Assembly (NCBI RefSeq): GCF_900473965.1
Contig: NZ_UCNJ01000025.1
Location: 62,001-126,000, forward strand
Direction of reading: 5' to 3'
From: Synechococcus sp. UW179A
Lineage (GTDB): Bacteria > Cyanobacteriota > Cyanobacteriia > PCC-6307 > Cyanobiaceae
Length of the DNA stretch: 64,000 nucleotides
Shown: in pieces, positions 1 to 9,086 of the stretch
Position numbering within the stretch: the stretch's first letter is position 1
How the letters are laid out: every line of letters starts with the position of its first letter
Notes under the pieces: generated by a model
Seen by the model: the letters and a program-made list of their open reading frames with translations, nothing else
The model's database searches: none
What the model was told of the DNA's origin: nothing
Translations under genes and position numbers: made by a program

Positions 1-119
1 CGTTTCAGCTCTGTGCCTAGTTCCCAAGTAGCACCGGGACCTTGGACGTAGCGTCCCGGTGAGGCGAACACTGCCAGCGGGCGTTCGTGATCCCGACCGA
101 AATCTGTGCGATAGCCCAT
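1..119 (-). CDS. Glycerol dehydrogenase-like protein, N-terminal fragment cut by window edge
   Basis: An open frame on the minus strand starts at an ATG at 119 and runs off the left edge, giving about 39 residues. The visible part includes FASPGRYVQGPGATWELG, which matches the start of the iron-containing alcohol dehydrogenase family, glycerol dehydrogenase branch (usual form FASPxRYVQGPGA). The Rossmann fold and metal ligands lie outside the window, so substrate and integrity cannot be judged. An out-of-frame ATG lies just upstream. It shares its strand with the SMR gene, which lies upstream. Confidence 0.6.
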   Translation of the reverse strand, partial: MGYRTDFGRDHERPLAVFASPGRYVQGPGATWELGTELK

Positions 120-192
120 AGCCCATCAAGGCAATGATCTTTCCCTAGCCAGGCCTTGGGAGTCCGTCAGTGCTTCGGCTGTTGAGGCGCGT

Positions 193-522
193 TCAACCAG
201 GATGACCGCTGAGGTTCACCGTGATCACTCCGGCTGTGATCAGGGCCATACCCATCAGTTGCCCCTGGGTCGGCACCTGGTGATAGAGGAGCAGGCCAAT
301 CATCACGATCGCCACGATGCCGATTCCACTCCAGAGGGCGTAGGTGAGGCCCATGGGGAGCACTTGCACCACCCGTGACATCAACGTCATCGAAATGGCA
401 TAAGCCGATAGCACAACCAGGGTGGGAACCGGTCGACTGAAGCCTTGCGAGAGCTTGAGGCAAGAGGTGCCGATCACCTCAGCTGTGATGGCCAGAAGCA
501 GTAACAACCAGGGAGAGCCCAT
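193..522 (-). CDS. Small multidrug resistance (SMR/EmrE family) transporter
   Basis: This 109-residue protein has four hydrophobic helices. The conserved membrane glutamate sits in helix 1 in the motif ITAEVIGT (residue 15, equivalent to Glu14 of EmrE), and helix 3 holds the family-type YALWSGIG signature. SMR proteins act as inner-membrane dimers exchanging protons for cationic drugs, quaternary ammonium compounds or, in the Gdx branch, guanidinium; the sequence alone does not decide the substrate. The ATG at 522 gives a start close to the family norm; a start at 543 would add seven residues. It stands alone rather than as a paired SMR. Confidence 0.9.
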   Translation of the reverse strand: MGSPWLLLLLAITAEVIGTSCLKLSQGFSRPVPTLVVLSAYAISMTLMSRVVQVLPMGLTYALWSGIGIVAIVMIGLLLYHQVPTQGQLMGMALITAGVITVNLSGHPG

Positions 523-643
523 GCCTGTCCGAGTTAGGGACACTTTCTATTCAACGCAATGATGTTTGGCTTTGCCCTTGGGCTTCATCGAGATGTTGTC
601 GATGGAGTCGTGCTTTGAATCAACCAGGCGGATTGTTCTGCGA

Positions 644-871
644 TCAGCCCTGGCTTCGACATCGCGCTTGACTAAGGCTATCTACAAATCCTTGTCTGCA
701 GATCGCCGATCGATATGGAGAAGATTTTAAAGTCGTTGGGCGGATGATGACGACCGAGCATGCGCCGTCTCTGACCTCAAACCCGTGTTGTTTAGTCGAT
801 CTGCAACTAACGACTCGAAGTTTTTGCAAAGCCTTTAAATCCTGCAAGAATCGCTGAATAAGAGGTTTCAT
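644..871 (-). CDS. Possible small hypothetical protein
   Basis: An open frame of 75 residues from the ATG at 871 (extendable to 907) lies in the gap between the SMR gene and the sulfatase. The product is basic with three cysteines and an amphipathic start (MKPLIQRFLQDLKALQKL). I recognise no family. The rest of the 523-927 gap shows nothing I can name. Coding status is doubtful; it may be a chance frame. Confidence 0.3.
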   Translation of the reverse strand: MKPLIQRFLQDLKALQKLRVVSCRSTKQHGFEVRDGACSVVIIRPTTLKSSPYRSAICRQGFVDSLSQARCRSQG

Positions 872-927
872 AGAGGGTTCCTGAGCTGGATAATTCCTCG
901 TCATCAAGTCTTGATCAACTGGGGTTG

Positions 928-3135
928 ATGCCCAGTGAGGACGAGCGGCTTGTCGCTGAATTGGCGGGATTCAATCCAGATCAGCTCAGCGACCAACAGC
1001 TGTTGCTCTGCAGGGATTATTTGAGTGTTGCTGAGCAGATTGGATTGTCCGGCCTGCAAAGCACTGCTGATTTGAATCAGGTCCGTCAGTTTCTTGCTGA
1101 TGCTGAGTCGTCAACGGCACGACCACCCAATCTGGTTGTGTTCATCCGAGATCAGGTCAAACCAGAGGACCTTTGGCTTCCTCGCGATTGGGCGAAGGAG
1201 AAACTTCCCACTCGTCAGTGGTTGCTGGATAACGGACTTTCATTTGAGAACTCCTTCACCAACACGGCGATGTGCTCTTCTGCACGCGCCACGTTTTTCA
1301 CGGGTAAGTTCCCAGCTCAACATGAAGTCGACCTGCTTCTCAGCGACATTGAGAATCCAATCCTCGATTCTCAGGTTCAGCTCAATCCTGATCTGCCCAC
1401 TCTCGGCAATGTGCTGCTGGATCAGGGATACGACGTGTCGTATTTCGGCAAGACCCACCTGAGCAAGACCATCACCCTCGAAGACGGCGAGGTGGTGTAT
1501 CAGGACATGCAGCCCTATGAGTTCAGTAACTGGCAGGGGCCGGATGCCGGGCAGGATATGGATCCTGCCAACGCAGGTGGTGGTTACGCCGACAACGACT
1601 CCCGTTTTGTTGATGAGGCCACCAGCTGGCTGAATCAACGCGTGAAGTCGGGGAATGATCGCCCGTTCGCCATGGTTGTGTCGTTGGTCAACCCCCATGA
1701 TGTGTTGTCTTACCCAGAGACCTGGGGCAAGGGCGACCCTCAGACGAAGTTCGGCTACAGCCGGGAGATGATCGAAGGCAGCATCGACATCCTGCCGAAG
1801 ACGGTGAAGGAACCGATCGCATCACCGACGGCGGTTCAGCAAGGGCTTGATTTAGCAGGCAATTACAAACCTCAGATTCAGCGTGAGTGGCTGCTTGCGC
1901 AGGCCGGCGCTCAACCGCTGCCGACCGATGAGATGAAGCTCAACTATCTCAACTTCTACGGCAATCTCATGGAGATCGCCGACACTCAGATGGGCAACGT
2001 GATCCTGGCGTTGCGCCGTCATGGCATGGTCGACGACACCATGTTTGTGAGCACCAGTGATCACGGCGAGATGGGCATGACCCATGGCGGCATGGTTCAG
2101 AAGATGTTCAACGCCTATGAAGAGTCGATTCGGGTTCCGATGATCTGGTCGAATCCCCAATACTTCAAAGGCGGCCAGACCTCCGATGCCCTGGTCTCGC
2201 TCGTGGACTTCCTGCCCACAGTGGCTGGGCTCTATGGCTCCAGTGAACAGGAACTGGAGGGTTACGACCTTAGCGGCGTTGACTACTCCCCGATCATTCG
2301 CAGAGCGGCGACCGGTTCGCCGCTCTCCATTGATGATCTCGATGTGCAGTCGTCGTTGCTTTACACCTATGACGACATCTATGCAGGCCAAGATCCTGCA
2401 AATTCAATCCCAGAGGGAGCTTGGGATCACGGATTACTTCCAGGCCCCAACCGTTTGCAGGCGTTACGCACCAAGGATTACAAATACGTTCGCTACTTTT
2501 CAGGTGATGAGCCGTATGACCCGGCCAATTGGCAAGGCGAGTTTTATGACCTCCGGCCCGGAGGCGGTGACTACTACCCCAACATTGATCCCATCACTGG
2601 TCAGTTGAATCCGTTCAAGGCTGCTCCTCTTGAATTGCGCAATCTGGATCCCAAGGCGGAGGCTTTGAGAGTGCTCAATGGAGAAGAATCCATAGCGACG
2701 AATGAGCAACGGCTTGCCTACATGCAGATGTCGCAGTTGCTGGATGAGCAGATTGATCTTCGGCTCACGCCGCTGGAGCCTTTCCCATCACAGCAACCCA
2801 CGGTGACCATCTATCGAGGCGGTTCCGCTGGAGAGTCATCCGCCTATGACGATGGCGATCCGATTGTGAGGCTGCTGCCGACCGGGGAAGGGACCAATGC
2901 ACTTGAAGTGGCCTTCAACACCAGAGCAGGCCAGAGCTACAACATCGTGACGCTGCAAAGCCAGATCGAAGATGGGGAGCTCGTCTTCAGCAGGGACGAC
3001 GTTCTGGTTTCGAATATCAGTGGTACCAATGGACCCACCTATCAGTACATCACCGGTCTTTCGAGTGGCCTGGAGCTCTCGGATCTGGCTGTGGAATGGA
3101 TCGGTGGCTTTGTGCCTCTTGGCTTGTGGGGATGA
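928..3135 (+). CDS. Sulfatase (arylsulfatase/alkaline-phosphatase superfamily) with formylglycine-type cysteine
   Basis: The protein has 735 residues from the ATG at 928 (a TTG sits just before it). It has the sulfatase layout: PPNLVVFIRDQ near residue 66, the active-site signature C-S-S-A-R followed by ATFFTGK with Cys116 as the residue expected to become formylglycine, and STSDHGEMGM with metal ligands Asp378/His379. Position +2 after the Cys is Ser rather than the usual Pro or Ala. The last 120 residues form a separate beta-rich tail. No signal peptide or lipobox is visible, so a cytoplasmic site or leaderless export is implied. It would hydrolyse sulfate esters; the substrate is unknown. 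Its stop overlaps the start of the next gene (ATGA), so the two are translationally coupled. Confidence 0.9.
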   Translation: MPSEDERLVAELAGFNPDQLSDQQLLLCRDYLSVAEQIGLSGLQSTADLNQVRQFLADAESSTARPPNLVVFIRDQVKPEDLWLPRDWAKEKLPTRQWLLDNGLSFENSFTNTAMCSSARATFFTGKFPAQHEVDLLLSDIENPILDSQVQLNPDLPTLGNVLLDQGYDVSYFGKTHLSKTITLEDGEVVYQDMQPYEFSNWQGPDAGQDMDPANAGGGYADNDSRFVDEATSWLNQRVKSGNDRPFAMVVSLVNPHDVLSYPETWGKGDPQTKFGYSREMIEGSIDILPKTVKEPIASPTAVQQGLDLAGNYKPQIQREWLLAQAGAQPLPTDEMKLNYLNFYGNLMEIADTQMGNVILALRRHGMVDDTMFVSTSDHGEMGMTHGGMVQKMFNAYEESIRVPMIWSNPQYFKGGQTSDALVSLVDFLPTVAGLYGSSEQELEGYDLSGVDYSPIIRRAATGSPLSIDDLDVQSSLLYTYDDIYAGQDPANSIPEGAWDHGLLPGPNRLQALRTKDYKYVRYFSGDEPYDPANWQGEFYDLRPGGGDYYPNIDPITGQLNPFKAAPLELRNLDPKAEALRVLNGEESIATNEQRLAYMQMSQLLDEQIDLRLTPLEPFPSQQPTVTIYRGGSAGESSAYDDGDPIVRLLPTGEGTNALEVAFNTRAGQSYNIVTLQSQIEDGELVFSRDDVLVSNISGTNGPTYQYITGLSSGLELSDLAVEWIGGFVPLGLWG

Positions 3136-3464
3136 ACGGAGCCGAGCAGCTCACTGCCTTTCTTACAAAGGTGCGCTCCGATGCCGAGTTGCAACAGCAA
3201 CTCGCGGCATTTCATGTGGAGCTTTGGGGAGATGCCCATCTGCCTCTCGATATTGACCTGGATGCTGTGATCGCTCTGGCCTCAGAGATCGGATTTCACT
3301 TTGATCGTGCTGATGTGGTGGCCAGTCAGTGTCGGCATCTGGAGCGTTTTGCCTCGTTTGAGATGGAAAACGCTGTTGTGGCACGCCGCTACATGGCCAG
3401 GATCCAGTTGCAGGTTGATCGAGGGGGGAAGCCTGAGGAGCCGATTCATTACTACAAGCCTTAA
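3132..3464 (+). CDS. Nif11-domain (N2P leader-like) protein coupled to the sulfatase
   Basis: The start ATG at 3132 shares an ATGA with the sulfatase stop. The 110-residue product begins EQLTAFLTKVRSDAELQQQL and continues through DAVIALASEIGFHF, the Nif11 pattern seen in leader regions of cyanobacterial RiPP precursors and in stand-alone small proteins. The C-terminal 40 residues contain no double-glycine cleavage site and no Cys/Ser/Thr-rich core, so this is probably not a RiPP precursor but a Nif11-fold partner or regulator. Its function is unknown; coupling suggests a stoichiometric relationship with the sulfatase. Confidence 0.75.
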   Translation: MNGAEQLTAFLTKVRSDAELQQQLAAFHVELWGDAHLPLDIDLDAVIALASEIGFHFDRADVVASQCRHLERFASFEMENAVVARRYMARIQLQVDRGGKPEEPIHYYKP

Positions 3465-3554
3465 GCAACTTCACCCCCTTCCCACTGATTTTTAAGGTGG
3501 GTCAAAAACAAGCGGTATTGAAATGTTTGGTTCGAGTCTTGAGGAGGCTTTGTG

Positions 3555-5123
3555 TCAGTTTTGTGTCGAGCTCAGCACATATTTTTTGTCAATGTGTAGG
3601 TAGTCACCGGTTGTTTTTCCTGCAAGGGATTGCATCCAGTTGGATTGCAAGCCCAGTGCAATTGTGTTCACTTTGAGTGCTATCTCCCTGTTGTTGTTCA
3701 GACCTGCATAGTGACCAGAGGTTGATGCATGATCATCTGTCGTCCATCGCCCGCGATTGCGGTCGTAATTGGGTTCGCCATCGGAGAGGAAGTAAAGCGT
3801 GTCGGTGTTGCTATCGGCGAAGGCTTCATTCAGACCCTCCCAGGGATCGGTTCCACCCCAGCGGTAGGGGTAACCGTCATCCAAGGTGTTAACAAAGGCA
3901 ATCGCTGAATCGCGCGTTCCTTCAGCTCCGATGTTGACGAGTGATTTGGCTGAGTTTTGCCAAATGCGGTGGTTTTGATAACCAGGTGAGCTGAAAGAGC
4001 GCAGGCTGATCTGTGTGTCGTTGGGAAGCTCTTGGAGCAGTGAAATCAACTCGTGCTGGAGCGACTCCATGCGCGTGAGTGCACAACTTCTCCGGCTCCA
4101 GAAGTAATTACTACCACTCCAGAAGATCTTCCAGTTCCCGAACCCACTTCCCCACAAGATGCATGCACTCATCGACCCAGAGCCATCCACAAGAAAACGC
4201 ATGCGCTTGCTGCTGACATTTCGGAAGAAGAGACCATCCAGCACTTCGCCGTCTTCCGGCCCTTTGTCAAGGCGCTTATCGGCACGGGAGTAGGCAACGA
4301 AATAGAACGGGTGTGTTGTGATCTCTTTGTTGACGGCTTCAATTTTGAGGAAGCTAGTTTGAATGTTGTCTTTGTCTGTGGTCGGGTCGATGAAACGGAT
4401 CAGCTTTCTGTTTTCGTCTGTTATCAGGCGAATGGCTGGTTCTCGTGAAGACCGCTCAGGGGTCTTGTCTTCGTTAAAGACGAAATCAGTGTTGGCTGCC
4501 AGCTCACTGAGGGGGGTTGTTTCCTTGCGGGGATCAATGATGCACTCGGGCTGATCTGAATCGCATCGAATCACACCAATATCATCAATCACCATGGCGA
4601 GCGATTGTTGCTCAGTTTCGTTGTATCGGCCATCGAGTTGCATTGAGGCCCCACAACGCTTTAACGCATAACCCTTGCCAGCGCTGCTGAGCGATAAGCC
4701 GTAATACACAGGATTGTTCAGTTCAGCCATCTTGACGCCAAACACTGGATTGAATACCTGTCCTGTTTGTTGTGCCAATGATTGGCATTGGCTGAGGGAG
4801 GCTTGATAGTCGTCGTGATTGAGATCTGTATGAGCAAGTTGATCGTTTGGCTTTTGTTTGGTTTTGATCAACAGGTGTAAACCCCGCTCGATTTCTGAAC
4901 GCATCATGCGTTTTCCGCTGATGGTGTTTTGTTGTAAACCTGCCTTGAGATCCATCTTGTCGATCAGGCTTCCAGTGCTTCGTAGGGCCAATGTTGATGC
5001 CCCGATCAGTGCAACTCCTGCACTGGCCGCAATTAATGTTTCCGGAATACCAAAGCCACGCTGCTCACGGGAGGCCATGCGTTGTTTGATTTGGGTCATG
5101 GACTTGATGGTTAGGGGATTCAT
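3555..5123 (-). CDS. Modular pilin with C-terminal von Willebrand A domain (cassette A)
   Basis: This 522-residue protein is last in cassette A. Residues 1-23 are a prepilin leader ending in G23, followed by F24-GIPE28 and a hydrophobic helix. Family knowledge predicts cleavage at G|F by the type IV prepilin peptidase, with Glu +5 at E28. The middle region (about 60-300) has conserved Cys residues. The C-terminal third is a von Willebrand A fold with a complete MIDAS: D313-x-S315-x-S317, T425 in WGGTDPW and D448 in FLSDGEPN. It should be a minor pilin that presents a metal-dependent ligand-binding head, comparable to vWA-bearing tip proteins in other type IV pili. Its paralogue lies at 16778-18400. 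A 57-base gap separates it from the GspH-like gene upstream. Confidence 0.88.
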   Translation of the reverse strand: MNPLTIKSMTQIKQRMASREQRGFGIPETLIAASAGVALIGASTLALRSTGSLIDKMDLKAGLQQNTISGKRMMRSEIERGLHLLIKTKQKPNDQLAHTDLNHDDYQASLSQCQSLAQQTGQVFNPVFGVKMAELNNPVYYGLSLSSAGKGYALKRCGASMQLDGRYNETEQQSLAMVIDDIGVIRCDSDQPECIIDPRKETTPLSELAANTDFVFNEDKTPERSSREPAIRLITDENRKLIRFIDPTTDKDNIQTSFLKIEAVNKEITTHPFYFVAYSRADKRLDKGPEDGEVLDGLFFRNVSSKRMRFLVDGSGSMSACILWGSGFGNWKIFWSGSNYFWSRRSCALTRMESLQHELISLLQELPNDTQISLRSFSSPGYQNHRIWQNSAKSLVNIGAEGTRDSAIAFVNTLDDGYPYRWGGTDPWEGLNEAFADSNTDTLYFLSDGEPNYDRNRGRWTTDDHASTSGHYAGLNNNREIALKVNTIALGLQSNWMQSLAGKTTGDYLHIDKKYVLSSTQN

Positions 5124-5180
5124 TGATAAAAAGGCGGCTGATCGGTGAGTGTTAGGGAGTGAATTGGCTTCTCATTGATT

Positions 5181-5789
5181 TCATCGGCGTCGACATCGCG
5201 TGTCCTCCCATGTTCCGCTGTGCAGGTGACCGGAAGTTGAGAACTTGATGCAGCGAATCGGAAGAGGTCGTTGTGGATCTTGGTCCCAGCTGGTTGAGCG
5301 AACTAGCATGACCAAAGCATTCCCATCCGTGCTTGTGCCCGGAGGAGAGAGGGAGTATGTCGATTGGGAAACTTTGATCTCTACATTTTTTGAAATTGCT
5401 GTTTGTTCCAAGTCGATTAAACGATACGGAGGATTCCATTCGCATTGCTTCGTATCGCAGCATTGAAGCCTTTGAGCACGATCTTCTTTTGATAGATGGC
5501 CAAGTTCAACAATATTTTCAACTGAACCAAAGTCGCCGTTGATATTGTCAGTGCCAACATAATTGGCTGCAAATTTTATTTCGCAGCTTGTCCCTTCTGT
5601 AGACTGGCGAGCTCGCAAGCTGAATAATCCGGATTCGATTTTTTGTGTGTATTGATCCAGTTGATTCAGTGCCAGTTGACGTCGATATTGAGGGATTGCC
5701 CATGATGCAGCCAACGTCACGATCACTGCTGCGATGAGCACTTCCAGAAGGCTGAATCCTTGTGTCGGTGGGAATTGATTCTTCTTCAT
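5181..5789 (-). CDS. FimT/GspH-like pseudopilin (cassette A)
   Basis: The 202-residue product starts MKKNQFPPTQGFSLLEVL, with a short leader, G|F site and Glu +5, followed by a hydrophobic helix and then QYTQKIESGLFSLRARQ, a pattern typical of FimT/GspH minor pilins. Several cysteines include the pair QCCDTKQC. The ATG at 5789 overlaps the stop of the PilV-like gene (ATGA); the ATG at 5804 would lengthen the overlap. The product is predicted in the inner membrane before incorporation at the pilus tip. The paralogue at the same place in cassette B is at 18506-19195. Confidence 0.85.
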   Translation of the reverse strand: MKKNQFPPTQGFSLLEVLIAAVIVTLAASWAIPQYRRQLALNQLDQYTQKIESGLFSLRARQSTEGTSCEIKFAANYVGTDNINGDFGSVENIVELGHLSKEDRAQRLQCCDTKQCEWNPPYRLIDLEQTAISKNVEIKVSQSTYSLSPPGTSTDGNALVMLVRSTSWDQDPQRPLPIRCIKFSTSGHLHSGTWEDTRCRRR

Positions 5790-6307
5790 TCTTCTAAAAT
5801 GCATCGCGTTTGGAAATTTGGATTGAGTTCGATTGTTCTTCGTTCGTTCTCGATCGAATACTCTGGTGCTGAAAATTGATAGCTGATAACGGTGATGCCT
5901 GGATGTTCTCCGACGGTGATTGATCGTTCGATCAGGTTGTTCTTGCTCACCCCTGATATCTCTGGTTCAGGAACAGCGATTGACCCACCTTTTTTTGATA
6001 GCTGCTGTTTAAGGTAAGCAGCTGGATTGAGGCAGGCTGCTCTTTGGTCTTGGCTGGGCATGGATTCCAGAGTGAGCTTTGAATCAGCCTGTTGAATTAA
6101 TTGAATATTGTTGTGTATGGCGGCTTCGATTTTGTCTCGTTCGATGCGATGTCTGCCACTGGTGATCGATTGGATTGAGATCCGCGCTGTTCCAACCATC
6201 ACAATCAGCATAATCACTCCAGCGATCAGCACCTCCACCATCGTGAAACCATCACGGGCACTGACAGGGAGTCGAGATAACTGTTGCATCAGCGAGTTCT
6301 TGGCCAT
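5786..6307 (-). CDS. PilV-like minor pilin (cassette A)
   Basis: The product has 173 residues. The leader ends in DG, followed by FTMVEVLIAGVIMLIVMVG, a class III pilin helix with Glu +5. Downstream, KIEAAIHNNIQLIQQADSKLT resembles the cassette B PilV-like protein (SIEAAINDHIQLLQMQDSYLT), and both end in a motif ExRxxELNPNFxxxC. These are paralogues. It follows the PilX-like gene after two bases and overlaps the next start, so the genes are co-translated. Confidence 0.83.
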   Translation of the reverse strand: MAKNSLMQQLSRLPVSARDGFTMVEVLIAGVIMLIVMVGTARISIQSITSGRHRIERDKIEAAIHNNIQLIQQADSKLTLESMPSQDQRAACLNPAAYLKQQLSKKGGSIAVPEPEISGVSKNNLIERSITVGEHPGITVISYQFSAPEYSIENERRTIELNPNFQTRCILEE

Positions 6308-6309
6308 GA

Positions 6310-8046
6310 TCAGAACCGCTGGAATTGATCAAGGCCCGTTCCTCTGATTCCACGGGTGATTCGGCGCCCATATCCCGAGAACCCCTTTTTGGCCCAGTCC
6401 CAAACAGTGGATGCCTGCTTCACCAGCGATGCGGATCCGGCTCCATTCGTTTGTGCATTTAGGCTGAGACGATGACCATTGGAGCAGTAGCTGTGGCTCC
6501 AGATCACTCCCTGAAGCTGTGCATCTTCTTGCAATGCCACGGTTCCTTGTCGCATCAGAATCCATGCTGCTGGGAGACTGCTGCCGGCCAGATTGATTCT
6601 GTTGTTTTGATCTGCACATTGCGCAGGATCTTGGGGTGCGTCCGTCATGATCACCAGTCGTTCAGGTTGCTGATTGCAGGTGTTGGAGTTGGTGTTGACC
6701 CCGCAGATCAGTGCCCGCCGCCCCAGAGTGATGGAAGCATTCTCGCTGTTGGTGCCACTGAACTGTCCTTGCTGAGGTCCAAGCAGATGAAGAACCACAG
6801 GCCTCGTGCTGTTTTCAATCAGTAGTCGTGAACGACTGAGATTGATTCGATCAAAGTAGACATGACAATCACCGCTCTTTCCTGTACAGATGTCTTTTTC
6901 TCGCAATCGAATTGTTGCGGTTGTCTGCCATTGGCCGTTTACACGACGCCAGCGTCGTCTGCTGTCAATGTTGACGGGTGTGCTGTAGGCCCCCGACTGA
7001 CTTTTACGCTGGCAAAGTACACGCCACCAGCAGCGTCCAGAAGGATTGTACTGATCATCATCAACTCTCCAGACACGAGTGGTGGATGGCTCTCCCGGGT
7101 AGTTATCTTTTGATCCGTTTATTTTGAAAAGGCCGGCAGCGGGTTGCTTTTGATTCATCACCGGCCAGACACGAGATGCCAAATTTGCGGTGTAGCTATC
7201 GATGCCTTTCATCTGTTTGACAATTGCTGATTGATTGCATTGGCTCGCAATTGCTCTAGCTTTGTCCTCTGATATATGCCAGAGAATTTGCCCAGGGCTG
7301 TCCAGCTCAATTGGGCCCAGTTCCATATGATGGGCAGCCAAAATGGCCCAATCATTTGATCGGTTCACATCAACCCAGGATTGAATATAGAGCGATCGTT
7401 CCAGGCGACTCCGTGCGAGATAGGAACCAGGAGGTGCATCTTTGCGACGCACAATCCCTTCGATGATGAATTTCGCTTCACCATTGTCTGTGCTTCCTGA
7501 TGTGCCCGGACTGCTATATCCTCTCAGTCGATAAAACGTTTCTATTTTGGAAATTCCATCCTCACGCAGTGATGGATCATCTGCGCCTTCGAGTGCAACT
7601 TCCGTTGTTGGCCAGGATTCACCGGATTGACCCTGACCCTGTTTGGGTAGACCGATGGATGTATCCAGGCAGACTTCTGAAAAGTGGGGTGATTGATTGC
7701 TATTCAAGCGCTCCCAGTGGAATCCGTTATTGGCTTCGTTGAGGTTTTCGCGGTTATCAAGCGTGAACAGAAATCCTCTGTTTTGATCTGGATTTGGATT
7801 GTTGAGTTCGCCAAGAATACGATTCAATCCATTGTTAGCGGCTGCTTCAGCCAGTTGCTGATAGCTTTCTTTGGCGCTTAGTCGGCGTGACATTAACTGC
7901 CTGGCTAGCAGACTGCTGACTCCTGCCGTAATGATCACCCCCAGCATTAATGTTGAGATTAAGGCGAGTCCGTCTTCGCAGCTTCTTCTCTCGATCCTTG
8001 ATCGATCATGGTGCCTTGTTCTGATGCTGGGCAATGATCGTGTCAT
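6310..8046 (-). CDS. PilX-like pilus assembly protein, large (cassette A)
   Basis: The protein has 578 residues. It opens with a basic region, then GLALISTLMLGVIITAG and AKESYQQLAEAAANNGLNRIL, the PilX N-terminal pattern, lacking the canonical Glu +5 of true pilins. A long C-terminal extracytoplasmic part ends in a motif (YGRRITRGIRGTGLDQF) that is shared with the cassette B paralogue (YGRMVTRAIRGTSLDVF). It starts within the stop of the second pilin (ATGA). PilX-type proteins join the minor-pilin priming complex; the extra size suggests an added surface domain that I cannot name. Confidence 0.8.
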   Translation of the reverse strand: MTRSLPSIRTRHHDRSRIERRSCEDGLALISTLMLGVIITAGVSSLLARQLMSRRLSAKESYQQLAEAAANNGLNRILGELNNPNPDQNRGFLFTLDNRENLNEANNGFHWERLNSNQSPHFSEVCLDTSIGLPKQGQGQSGESWPTTEVALEGADDPSLREDGISKIETFYRLRGYSSPGTSGSTDNGEAKFIIEGIVRRKDAPPGSYLARSRLERSLYIQSWVDVNRSNDWAILAAHHMELGPIELDSPGQILWHISEDKARAIASQCNQSAIVKQMKGIDSYTANLASRVWPVMNQKQPAAGLFKINGSKDNYPGEPSTTRVWRVDDDQYNPSGRCWWRVLCQRKSQSGAYSTPVNIDSRRRWRRVNGQWQTTATIRLREKDICTGKSGDCHVYFDRINLSRSRLLIENSTRPVVLHLLGPQQGQFSGTNSENASITLGRRALICGVNTNSNTCNQQPERLVIMTDAPQDPAQCADQNNRINLAGSSLPAAWILMRQGTVALQEDAQLQGVIWSHSYCSNGHRLSLNAQTNGAGSASLVKQASTVWDWAKKGFSGYGRRITRGIRGTGLDQFQRF

Positions 8047-8579
8047 TGATCATTCCTCATGCATCGCAAGTTGTCGATGGAGGCAACTGCGTTGTGGGTT
8101 CCTTTTCTTAAATCGCTAGATCCATTGCGTAGATCAAGACAGGCCACAACGTTGTAGGTCCCGGCATCTGGATTCTTCGAACGTGCTTCTAGGGTGTAGA
8201 GCTGATCATTTTCTTTGATGTTCGCCTCATAGCAATTTGTCTCGTCGTTGGACTCGCTTTTTGCTTTTTTGCCGCAGCTAGCGCTCGCCAGGGTGATCCA
8301 TTCAAAATCTTCTTGGCTTGCGGGCCCACTTGGGGTCATTAGCGGGGTGATTTTGTTGAGATCTGCCCAGCTTTCAGGGAGTAAGCCCATCTCATCAACA
8401 AATGCCGCAATTGTGACCTGCAGTTGCGACAAGCTTGCGGCCGTTTCGTTCTGGCGTGTTTTCTGAACTTGAGAAAAATACTGGGGCAAAGCCACGGCTC
8501 CTAAGATTCCAATAATCGAGACAGTTGCCAGCAACTCAACCATTGAAAAGCCATTTAAGTTTTTATTCTTGAGTGACAT
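8043..8579 (-). CDS. Type IV pilin, second in cassette A
   Basis: The 178-residue product starts MSLKNKNLNGFSMVELLATV: an 8-10 residue leader, G|F cleavage site, Glu +5, then GILGAVALPQYFSQVQKTRQNE, the classic pilin helix. A paired set of cysteines lies in the globular part. The ATG at 8579 is preceded by an in-frame GTG at 8582. It lies between the major pilin and the PilX-like gene, the same place as the 21666-22154 paralogue; both contain a conserved SW(A/D)DL segment. Confidence 0.87.
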   Translation of the reverse strand: MSLKNKNLNGFSMVELLATVSIIGILGAVALPQYFSQVQKTRQNETAASLSQLQVTIAAFVDEMGLLPESWADLNKITPLMTPSGPASQEDFEWITLASASCGKKAKSESNDETNCYEANIKENDQLYTLEARSKNPDAGTYNVVACLDLRNGSSDLRKGTHNAVASIDNLRCMRNDQ

Positions 8580-8621
8580 CACTAGTCAGGTTGGGAAGAA
8601 CTGATGGCCATTGTTCTCGGC

Positions 8622-9086
8622 TTAAATGCCTGAAACGATCGGCTTTTTGACCGTTCCGTCGGTAAGATCTGCAGCCATTTTGACTACGACCCCATCTGTC
8701 TTGTTATGGCCAGACTTGCCTTTGGCGATCACAACAAAAGTGTCCTTTGTTCCGTCGCATTCGTATGTGAAGTTTGTGTTAGCAGTGTTAATTAATCCTG
8801 CGTAGTCTTTGCAGTTTGAGTGATCAGTGCCACTTGAAATTGTGCCATTCTCCAGGTAGTAAATGCTGGCTTGCTTGACAATTGCTGATGCTTGCTGTGT
8901 TCCTTCAGTGGCCGCTGCTTTTTTGGTTTGATTCATGAATTGGGGCAGCGCAACGACGCTGAGAATCCCGGCAATCATCACCACCGTCAGAAGTTCAGTC
9001 AGGGTGAAGCCATCGTTGATGACGGATTTGGACCTGCTTGAGCGTGCAGCCAGTGTGCGGAGGAGCTGAACTTGGATCGTTGTCAT
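8622..9086 (-). CDS. Major-pilin-like PilA protein (cassette A)
   Basis: The ATG at 9086 gives MTTIQVQLLRTLAARSSRSK and a 26-residue basic leader, then DGFTLTELLTVVMIAGILSVVALPQFMNQTKKA. The 154-residue length, the long leader and the MTT start match the pilA-like first genes of cassettes B and C, so the longer in-frame start at 9152 is less likely. The C-terminal part has a Cys pair (SNCKDYAG and TYECDGTK) that could form the usual pilin disulfide loop. It is the first gene of cassette A, 42 bases before the second pilin. Confidence 0.88.
   Translation of the reverse strand: MTTIQVQLLRTLAARSSRSKSVINDGFTLTELLTVVMIAGILSVVALPQFMNQTKKAAATEGTQQASAIVKQASIYYLENGTISSGTDHSNCKDYAGLINTANTNFTYECDGTKDTFVVIAKGKSGHNKTDGVVVKMAADLTDGTVKKPIVSGI

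Noticed and set aside
3132-3464. Nif11 protein as precursor of a ribosomally made peptide
   Set aside because: No GG/GA cleavage motif, no Cys/Ser/Thr core and no lanthipeptide or other maturation enzyme nearby.
3481-3501. CCCAC/GTGGG inverted repeat after the Nif11 gene as a terminator
   Set aside because: Five-base stem with 11-base loop and an A-rich rather than T-rich follow-up; too weak to call.
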